64,000 nucleotides of DNA, from contig JAKZES010000014.1 of NCBI GenBank assembly GCA_022548915.1, positions 1-64,000 on the forward strand, in the 5' to 3' direction. The notes beneath the pieces were generated by a model. It searched no databases. It had not been told where the DNA came from and saw only the letters and a program-made list of their open reading frames with translations. The stretch is from Verrucomicrobiaceae bacterium E54 (lineage in GTDB: Bacteria > Verrucomicrobiota > Verrucomicrobiia > Verrucomicrobiales > Akkermansiaceae). This document shows positions 36,139 to 43,083 of this stretch, piece by piece; the stretch's first letter is position 1, and each line of letters opens with the position of its first letter. Made by a program: the position numbers and the translations under genes.

Positions 36139-37545
36139 ATGAATCCGCGCACCTATCTATCCACGAATCGGAAGCCGCTGCTTGGTGTCGCGGCGTCGGG
36201 GGTGTGGCTGCTCGCGTGGCTCGACGCCTGGGCTTTCTTCGTTGCTCCGATCTGGCTGCTGTTCGGGATCTTCACCACAGGCTTGGTGGTCGCGGGTGTG
36301 GCGGTGGTGCGTGCGCGCCGTCTGCCGAAGTGGAAGCAGCGGGCGGTGTGGAGCCTGTCGATCTTTTCCGTCTGGCAGTTTCTCGTCTACCTGACCCACA
36401 TCCTCGGAGCGGATGAGTGGTCACGGCGCTTCGAGTGGCTGGGGGTCTTCGTGGTCTTTTTCACTGGACTCGCGTGGGTCGTGTGGTGGGTGCACGGTGC
36501 GACCCGCGACGAGCGGGATGGCTCGGGTAAGCGGATCTGGAACCCGCTCAATCTCTCGGCGTGGTACTATGCCTGTCGGAGTCCGAAGCTGCGTCAGTCG
36601 CTGGCGACCATTCTCTCCTACGGTTTCTGTTTTTGCCTGTGTTTTCTGGTCATCAGCCAGTTCCGCGGTTGCTCGATCTATGAGAGTCCCGCCGGAGGAG
36701 GGGAGGTGGCGCAGCTCCAGCAGGTGGTGAAGATCCAGAAGGTCGAGCGCCGCAAGTACGTGATCAACCCCTTCAGCAGCGTCGTTTTCAACCCGCCGCC
36801 GATCAACGAGATCAAGCTGCAGCTGCTCGAGGTCACCGAGCACCTCTACAAGGTCGGGCAGGGCAAGGGCGACGGGGCCGGTTTCTCGAAGGGAACGAAG
36901 CGCGGGAAGGTGCGTTTCATTCGTCTGAAATACGACGGCGGCGACTGGGATCAGGACATGAATCGGGGTTCGGACCTGAACCTCCTGACCGAATACGGCG
37001 TGCGCACCGGACACCCCGTGAGCGACCGGCCCGAGCCGATGGAAATCATGCGCCTAAGGAGCTTTCCCGCACGGAAGAGCCCGCCGCTGGTCTACATGAC
37101 CGGCCAGCGGGGGATCCAGGTGAGCTCGGCGGAGATCAAGGTGCTGCGCCATTACCTCACGGATCAGCACGGGATGCTCTTCGGGGACAATGGCGGCAGT
37201 CCGGGCTGGGGAAGCCAGTTCATCGACATGATGCGCCGCGTCCTGCCTCGCGTGGAGCCGATCTCCCTGTATCTCGACCACCCGATCCACCGGGCGCCCT
37301 ATCCGCTGCCCAAGCTGCCCTACGTCGCGAAGCACGGGCGCTCTGATGCCCTCGGGTGGGTCGTGGACGGACGACTGGTTGCCTACTATCATCCCGGGGA
37401 TATCGGCGACGCGTGGGCGGACGGTCACTCCGGCGTGCCGCGGGAAATCTGGGAATCCTGCTACCAACTCGGGGTGAATGTGATTTTCTACGCCCACGTC
37501 GAGTATGACCGGTGGTTGAATGCGACGAAGGAGGACGAGGAATGA
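36139..37545 (+). CDS. Membrane protein with C-terminal DUF4159 domain
   Basis: 468 aa from the ATG at 36139; an earlier GTG at 36118 lies inside the inverted repeat and is less likely. About four N-terminal membrane segments (VAASGVWLLAWLDAWAFFVAPIWLLFGIF, then two more near 70-125, and FCFCLCFLVISQF about 165-180). The C-terminal half (about 255-460) is DUF4159: RGKVRFIRLKYDGGDWDQD, NLLTEYGVRTG, PPLVYMTGQRG, LRHYLTDQHGMLFGDN. DUF4159 is glutamine-amidotransferase-like in fold but of unknown role, often with ExbBD and VWA/MoxR clusters. It is followed by a TPR gene whose start overlaps its stop. Confidence 0.88.
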   Translation: MNPRTYLSTNRKPLLGVAASGVWLLAWLDAWAFFVAPIWLLFGIFTTGLVVAGVAVVRARRLPKWKQRAVWSLSIFSVWQFLVYLTHILGADEWSRRFEWLGVFVVFFTGLAWVVWWVHGATRDERDGSGKRIWNPLNLSAWYYACRSPKLRQSLATILSYGFCFCLCFLVISQFRGCSIYESPAGGGEVAQLQQVVKIQKVERRKYVINPFSSVVFNPPPINEIKLQLLEVTEHLYKVGQGKGDGAGFSKGTKRGKVRFIRLKYDGGDWDQDMNRGSDLNLLTEYGVRTGHPVSDRPEPMEIMRLRSFPARKSPPLVYMTGQRGIQVSSAEIKVLRHYLTDQHGMLFGDNGGSPGWGSQFIDMMRRVLPRVEPISLYLDHPIHRAPYPLPKLPYVAKHGRSDALGWVVDGRLVAYYHPGDIGDAWADGHSGVPREIWESCYQLGVNVIFYAHVEYDRWLNATKEDEE

Positions 37546-39149
37546 ATCGAAGATCCAACGGTGACCGGTGGCGGCAGTTTTCTGACCGCAGAGGCGCAGA
37601 GGTCACAGAGTGCTTGTGCAAATCCATGGGGACGGATTTCCAGAATTCCAATATCTCTGCGTTCTCCGCGCCTCTGCGGTTCATCGTCTGTCTATGGCTT
37701 TCGGTGATGCTGCTTACGGTGCCAGCGGCGGCCGGGCTGTCCGACCTCGAGCAGATCGACCTCAAGAGCTACGAGGCGATGAGGGAGGTCGAGCGCTACC
37801 AGATGAAGGTGGCGGAAAAGCATTACCTGAAGGGCAGCTTCGAGATCGCGCTGGCCGAGTATGAGAAGTTTCTCACGCTCTACGAGAAGAGCCCCGGGGC
37901 GCCCTACGCGCAGCTGATGTGGAGCCACTCGCTGATGAAGCTCAAGAAGCCGCAGACCGCGCTGCGCGACGGGTTTCAGTCGGTGATCGACTACTGGCCC
38001 GAGAGTCACGAAGCGACGCTGGCGGCCTACTGCATGGCCGATGCCTACAAGCGGATGGGCAAGGTGAAGGAGGCGACGGCGTCCTTCCGCCTGATCCTCG
38101 ACGACTACCCGGATCACGCGATTGCCACCCGCGCCCGGCTTGACCTGCTGGCCTACGCCAAGCTTCACCAGAATGACGAGGAGGTGCTGCGCATCCTGCG
38201 GGAGTTCACCTTCGAGCTCAAGCGGACGGAAAAGAACGCGCAGGCCTGCCTCGATGCCTCCCGCGAACTCGCCAGCATGCATTTCTACTCCCAGGAGTTC
38301 GAGCAGGGACGCAAGGCTCTGGCGACGTCCTACGAGGACGGGGAACTCGACAAGCAGGTTCGCGAGATGACGGTTGCGACCATCGGGCACCTGTGGAAGG
38401 AGGAGAAGACCCGGTCCGACGCCCGCAAACTGGCCGACCAGATCATCGCCAGCCTGCGGCAGTCACCCGAACTGACGAGTGGCGTGCTCTACCGGATCGG
38501 CAGCCTGCATGCGATGGTGGGTCGCCCGGACCAGGTCTGGAAGATCTACGACGAGATCGCCAAGGCGCATGGCACCGATGATGCGCTGCGTGGGAACCGG
38601 GCGAGTTGGCTGCTGGCGCGCGACAAGCGCGACGAGGCCCGTCGTTGGTATGAGCGCTTCGAGAACGTGGTTGAAGGGAAGCGTCACCTCGTGGGCATGG
38701 CGATGGAGGAGGGGAATATCCCTTTGGCGCTCGAGATTTATCGCCAACTCCTCGAACTCGATGGCGAGCGAGCCAGCGAATACCAGTGGGCGATCGCCGG
38801 CTGCTACGAGAAGCAGGGCGAGTGGAAGAAGGCGATCGCGATCTACCGGATGATCGATGACTTCCCGAAGAACCATTTCGCGATGGCAGCCTGCCACCGG
38901 AAGCTCAAGGAATACGACGAGGCCATCCTGCTCTACCAGCAGACCAAGGTGATCGACGGAGTCGCCCCGCGGGCCTCGATTGAAATCGCCTTCACCCACG
39001 AGGAGGCCGGCGAAAAGGAGAAGGCCATCAGAACATTCCAGCTTACCTGCAAGCGCTATCCGAAGGCGGCCGAAGCCGCCCGCGCCCACGCCCACCTTCA
39101 GGAGAAATACAACATCCACGTCACCCTCGGCGGGGCGGAGGAGAAGTAG
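37542..39149 (+). CDS. Secreted TPR protein with repeat-derived N-terminus
   Basis: 535 aa from the ATG at 37542, which overlaps the previous stop (ATGA) and has a strong Shine-Dalgarno sequence (aaggagg, 37528-37534). Codons 15-46 are exactly a 96-bp inverted-repeat element. The signal-peptide core (FIVCLWLSVMLLTVPAAAG) follows at about residues 46-65. The mature part is a chain of TPR helices (for example AEKHYLKGSFEIALAEYEKFL, ALEIYRQLLELDGERASEYQWA in parts) through to residue 530. Periplasmic scaffolding role inferred, last gene of the exbB operon. Confidence 0.85.
   Translation: MNRRSNGDRWRQFSDRRGAEVTECLCKSMGTDFQNSNISAFSAPLRFIVCLWLSVMLLTVPAAAGLSDLEQIDLKSYEAMREVERYQMKVAEKHYLKGSFEIALAEYEKFLTLYEKSPGAPYAQLMWSHSLMKLKKPQTALRDGFQSVIDYWPESHEATLAAYCMADAYKRMGKVKEATASFRLILDDYPDHAIATRARLDLLAYAKLHQNDEEVLRILREFTFELKRTEKNAQACLDASRELASMHFYSQEFEQGRKALATSYEDGELDKQVREMTVATIGHLWKEEKTRSDARKLADQIIASLRQSPELTSGVLYRIGSLHAMVGRPDQVWKIYDEIAKAHGTDDALRGNRASWLLARDKRDEARRWYERFENVVEGKRHLVGMAMEEGNIPLALEIYRQLLELDGERASEYQWAIAGCYEKQGEWKKAIAIYRMIDDFPKNHFAMAACHRKLKEYDEAILLYQQTKVIDGVAPRASIEIAFTHEEAGEKEKAIRTFQLTCKRYPKAAEAARAHAHLQEKYNIHVTLGGAEEK
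37585..37680. repeat. Inverted-repeat element inside the coding start of the 535-aa TPR protein
   Basis: Arms of 26 bp (37585-37610 and 37655-37680) share ACCGCAGAGGCGC in opposite orientation with a few mismatches. An inner hairpin AAATCC (37620-37625) / GGATTT (37634-37639) lies in the centre. The total of 96 bp keeps the reading frame. Confidence 0.88.
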
Positions 39150-39217
39150 TCGTTTCCGCCTATCCGTCGCCTGGGCTTTGAGTCATACTTCCACCCGCAA
39201 CTCCGCCCCTGTCTGCC

Positions 39218-40096
39218 ATGTCCCGCCTCATGAACCGCCGCTCCGTCCTCAAGCGAACCACCGCCCTTGCTGCCGGTTTCGGCATCAGTCCCGCTCTGGC
39301 CGAGGCGCTTGCTGCCTGGAAAGACCGCGAGTTCAAGATCGGCGCGTGCGACTGGTCGATCGGCTGCCGGGCCGACTTGAAGGCCTTTGATGTGGCCAAG
39401 GAGATCGGTCTCGATGGTGTGCAGGTCAGCCTCGGCACCGAGGCGGACGACATGCAGTTGCGGCAGCCGGAGATCCAGAAGGCTTATCTGGATGCGTCGA
39501 AGCGCACCGGTGTCGAGATCGCCTCGCTGGCGATCGGCACCCTCAATGCCATTCCCTACAAGTCCGACCCGCGCACCATCCCGTGGGTCAGCGGATCGAT
39601 CGACGCCTGCAAGGCGCTGGGGCGCGAAGTCGTACTGCTCGCCTTCTTTGGGGCCGGGGATTTGAAAGGCGACAAGAAGGGCACCGATGAAGTGATCCGC
39701 CGGCTGAAGGATGTGGCACCCAAGGCCGAGAAGGCTGGCGTCACCCTGGGCATTGAATCCTGGCTCAGCGGTGAGGAGCACATGCACATCATCGACAGTG
39801 TCGGGTCACCGGCGGTGAAGGTTTACTACGATGTTGCGAACTCCAACAAGATGGGCTACGACATCTACTCGGAGATCCGCTGGCTTGGAAAAAAGGGCCA
39901 GATCTGCGAGGTCCACATGAAGGAGAACGGCGCGTTGCTCGGCGAGGGAGTGGTCGATTTCAACAAGGTGCGTGCCGCCATCGAGGACTGCGGCTACACC
40001 GGGTGGATGCAGATCGAGGGCGCCATCCCGAAGGGAGCCGAGATGGTTCCCAGTTACAAGAGCAACCTCAAGCTCCTGCGCTCGCTGTTCGGATAG
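39218..40096 (+). CDS. Tat-exported sugar phosphate isomerase/epimerase-type TIM barrel
   Basis: 292 aa. N-terminal twin-arginine signal (MNRRSVLKRTTALAAGFG), then a xylose-isomerase-like TIM barrel: FKIGACDWSIG, KEIGLDGVQVSLG, LAIGTLN, KAGVTLGIESW, VYYDVANSNKMGYD, ICEVHMKENG, GWMQIEGA. The conserved Glu (IES), Asp (YYD), His (VHM) and Glu (IEG) could coordinate a metal. Exported members of this family are common in Planctomycetes and Verrucomicrobia and probably act on sugars in the periplasm. The substrate is unknown. It is separated by 68 bp from the TPR gene. Confidence 0.88.
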   Translation: MSRLMNRRSVLKRTTALAAGFGISPALAEALAAWKDREFKIGACDWSIGCRADLKAFDVAKEIGLDGVQVSLGTEADDMQLRQPEIQKAYLDASKRTGVEIASLAIGTLNAIPYKSDPRTIPWVSGSIDACKALGREVVLLAFFGAGDLKGDKKGTDEVIRRLKDVAPKAEKAGVTLGIESWLSGEEHMHIIDSVGSPAVKVYYDVANSNKMGYDIYSEIRWLGKKGQICEVHMKENGALLGEGVVDFNKVRAAIEDCGYTGWMQIEGAIPKGAEMVPSYKSNLKLLRSLFG

Positions 40097-40120
40097 CGGG
40101 AAGGCCTGAGCGCCCTTGAT

Positions 40121-41047
40121 TCAGGGGGTGGGTTTCGCCTCTTCCCGGATGCGGTTGGCCAGGCGCCCGACCTCCCAAGGATCCGCCCCGTGCTCGCGTG
40201 CCAGCGCCAGATCATCCCGCGCGGCATCGAGGTCCCCGAGCAGTGCCCGAGCTTGGGCGCGATCGACCAACAGTTTGGCATCCGGTCGCTGCAGATGAAT
40301 GCGCCGGTCCAGTTCAACGACCGCCGCCTTCAAGTCCTGCGTGCCGCCGTCCGGATCTCCGGCTCCCAGTCGCAGGCGGGCGCGGCGGATCCACCATGAG
40401 CTCTTCAGGCGCGACTTCGCCAGTTCGGTCTCGATGACCGGTGCGGCTTCGTCGAGATGGCCGGCATCCAGCGCGGCATCCACCCAGGCATTGCGAAGGA
40501 CGATGCTTTTCAGAGCCTCGTGCCCGGCTTTCAGTCCCGCCAGGCGGTCGGCGGGCCGTCCCAGACGCTCCTCGATCCGGCTCCGCAGCAGATACCAGTC
40601 GACCATTCCCTCCGGATCTTCCTGGAAGGCGTTCCGGCATGCCGCCAACGCGGCGTCCGTCCGGCCCTGCTCCAGTTCCCACTCCGACTTCAGGATCCAC
40701 CCCGCGGCCCGTTCCCGGCCGGGTTGCGCCAGTTCGACGGCCCGCTGGATCATGTCCATCGCCTCGGGGCACTTCCCCCGGGCCCACAGGACCCGGGCCA
40801 GGGACTCGGTGTCGGCGATCGACTGCGGGTGCTTGCCCAGCACGAGTCGCAGATCGGCCTCGGCCTGTGCGTGCATTCCGAGTGCCCGGTATTCGGTCGC
40901 CCGGCGGCTGAGCAACTCCACGTTCTCCGGGTCCATCTCGAGTTGCGCCGTCAACTCCGCGACCACCTCCTCGGGGCCATGGTGCCCCGCCACTTCCGCG
41001 GCAAGCAGCAGCAGGCATCCCCCGATCGTTGCCAGCGGGCGCATCAC
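40121..41047 (-). CDS. Secreted TPR protein
   Basis: 308 aa with a short signal peptide (MMRPLATIGGCLLLLAAEVAG; the second Met at 41044 is an equally possible start). TPR-type repeats are clear: ELTAQLEMDPENVELLSRRATEYRALGMHAQAEADLRLVLGKHP in parts, and more to about residue 280. It may bind its operon partners. It overlaps the phosphatase gene by 4 bp, so it is the last gene of the five-gene minus-strand operon; convergent with the TIM-barrel gene. Confidence 0.82.
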   Translation of the reverse strand: MMRPLATIGGCLLLLAAEVAGHHGPEEVVAELTAQLEMDPENVELLSRRATEYRALGMHAQAEADLRLVLGKHPQSIADTESLARVLWARGKCPEAMDMIQRAVELAQPGRERAAGWILKSEWELEQGRTDAALAACRNAFQEDPEGMVDWYLLRSRIEERLGRPADRLAGLKAGHEALKSIVLRNAWVDAALDAGHLDEAAPVIETELAKSRLKSSWWIRRARLRLGAGDPDGGTQDLKAAVVELDRRIHLQRPDAKLLVDRAQARALLGDLDAARDDLALAREHGADPWEVGRLANRIREEAKPTP

Positions 41048-43029
41048 TTGCGGGTCTTCACGAGGAAGGGATCCAGGGTGAAGTCGCTGCTGTTGAGGTT
41101 GCCGTTGTGTCCCTCGATGGCGATGACATTGCGGCCCTTGCGGAACACACCCTTCGACTTGGCGAGGGAAAAGAATCGGAACTCTCCCTTGGCTTCGTGA
41201 AGATGGAAGCCCCGGGCCGATTCGCCCCGGCCGCGGTCGACTCCGACCCGCAGGACTTCCTTGCCATTGAGGTAGGCGATGAAGGCGTCGTCGTAGCTCA
41301 CCGCGAGGCCGATCCGGTCGACGGTGGAGAGGTCGTCCAACTCGAACTCCTTGCGGACATAGACCACCTTGTAGTGGTCCTTCATGTCATCGAGGACGGT
41401 CTTGTCATCCTTGTCGCCGTAGCCGAATCCCGCCGGCCCGCGCGTCCATGAGCTGTCATCGAAATCCGGTGTCGCCCATTCCTTGTCCGGCGCCTCCTTG
41501 GCCGCCCGGTAGGCCCACTCGGCTCCGCGCGGGATCATCACTTCATGTTGTGGCGGCATCTTCAGGCCCTTGTGAGCCTGCTCGTTGACCGGTTGTGCCG
41601 GCTCCGGCTGCCAGGGGTTGGCGATTCTGGTCTGCTCGACCACGCCGGCCTTCTCGATCTGGAAAAGATCCCGGCGCTCGCCGTGCTTGTCGATCATCAC
41701 GCCGACCAGGGTGTTGCCGTCGATCTGCACGAGGGCCGAGCCATGCTCGACCAGGATCCGCCGCATCACCGGGCAGGTGCCCCGGCGTCCGATTCCCGCC
41801 CCACCGTTTCCGGTCACGACCTGCACGGTTCCATTGTGAGGCTGCAATCCCTCGCTCTTGCGGTAGGCTCCATCGCCTTCGGGGTCGCCGTCGCCATCGT
41901 CGAAGATCACGCCTTTGGCCGTGGTCGGGGTGTCGTAGGCACCGTCCATCAGCATCGACCGCTCCCAGATGTGCGAGTGTCCGGTGAAGACGACATCCAC
42001 GCCGCCCGCCTCGAGGATCGGCATGATGTGCTCCCGCATTTCGATCAACTGCCCCTCCTTGTCACTGTCGTGGGTGCCCTTGGTGTAGGGCGGGTGATGC
42101 CAGAACGCCACCAGCCAGTCCGCCTGGGTCTGCTCGAGGTCGGCCCGCAGCCATTTCGCCATGGCACCGGTCGGCTTGCGGTCGAGGTCGTGCGAGTCGA
42201 GCGAGATGAAGTGCACCTTGCCGTAGTCGAAGGAATAGTAGGCCTCGGTGCCGGAGGGCACCCCGCCGGCCTCGCCCCTGGTCGGGCAGATGTAGCCGTC
42301 ATAGTACGGCCCGATTCCGTCCTTGCCCTTGGATGTGGCCCCTTCGTGGTTGCCCATCGCTGGCCAGCACACGGTGTTGCGCAGGGTCGGGTCGTAGACC
42401 GCAAAAAAATTGTTCGAGAACTCCGGATCCGTGCCGCTGCCGTAGGCCATGTCACCGACATGGAGGTAGAGATCGAGTTGCCGGTCCCCCAGGGCCTTGA
42501 GCATTCCCTCGTAAACCTGTCGTTGGGCATCGCCTCCGGTTCCCGAATCGCCGACCACCCAGAACAACACCCCGGTCTCCGTCCCCGGAGCCGGATGAGT
42601 CCGGAACCGGTAGCTCGGATCGGGCGGCGTCATGCGCGTGTCGCCGTCGAAGATCGCATAGTGGTAGGTCCGGCCACCCTCAAGGCCCTTCAGGGTCACC
42701 TCGTACTGGCGGACCGTTTCCCGGGCGCTTTGCTGCGGATTGCCCTGGAACAGGTCCGGGCCCTTCGGGATTTCCGGATCGCCGGATTGGCCAGGCAGAC
42801 GTCGAACGATCATGTCACCCGTCGCAGCCTCCCGGTCCAGTGCGCCCGCCGCCTCGCCGAAGCGGACGACAGGATTCATGGCCCGGTCGGTACGCCAGAC
42901 GAGGCGGATCGACTCGTGAGTCGCCATTTGCACGTAGGGGGCCCGCTCGAAATCCTGCGCTGGCGCGGCAATGGATGCCGAACCCCCGATCAGGGCCAGC
43001 GTGAGGGTTCCGAGATAGGTTCGCATCAT
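41044..43029 (-). CDS. Secreted purple acid phosphatase-type metallophosphoesterase
   Basis: 661 aa with signal peptide (MMRTYLGTLTLALIGGSASIAAPA). An N-terminal fibronectin-like PAP domain (APYVQMATHESIRLVWRT, to residue about 145) precedes the catalytic domain with all five purple acid phosphatase motifs: VVGDSG (about 157), GDMAYG (GDxxY, about 195), GNHE (about 226), WHHPPYTKGTH (about 309) and GHSHIWER (about 347). A C-terminal roughly 160-residue beta-sandwich with YRAAKEAPDKEWATPDFDDSSW (in parts) looks like a galactose-binding-like domain. Probably hydrolyses phosphate esters in the periplasm. Confidence 0.92.
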   Translation of the reverse strand: MMRTYLGTLTLALIGGSASIAAPAQDFERAPYVQMATHESIRLVWRTDRAMNPVVRFGEAAGALDREAATGDMIVRRLPGQSGDPEIPKGPDLFQGNPQQSARETVRQYEVTLKGLEGGRTYHYAIFDGDTRMTPPDPSYRFRTHPAPGTETGVLFWVVGDSGTGGDAQRQVYEGMLKALGDRQLDLYLHVGDMAYGSGTDPEFSNNFFAVYDPTLRNTVCWPAMGNHEGATSKGKDGIGPYYDGYICPTRGEAGGVPSGTEAYYSFDYGKVHFISLDSHDLDRKPTGAMAKWLRADLEQTQADWLVAFWHHPPYTKGTHDSDKEGQLIEMREHIMPILEAGGVDVVFTGHSHIWERSMLMDGAYDTPTTAKGVIFDDGDGDPEGDGAYRKSEGLQPHNGTVQVVTGNGGAGIGRRGTCPVMRRILVEHGSALVQIDGNTLVGVMIDKHGERRDLFQIEKAGVVEQTRIANPWQPEPAQPVNEQAHKGLKMPPQHEVMIPRGAEWAYRAAKEAPDKEWATPDFDDSSWTRGPAGFGYGDKDDKTVLDDMKDHYKVVYVRKEFELDDLSTVDRIGLAVSYDDAFIAYLNGKEVLRVGVDRGRGESARGFHLHEAKGEFRFFSLAKSKGVFRKGRNVIAIEGHNGNLNSSDFTLDPFLVKTRK

Positions 43030-43083
43030 GTTGCTTGAGGGTTTTCCGCCCGATGGAAGCGCCAGCAGGAGGGGATGTCCATT

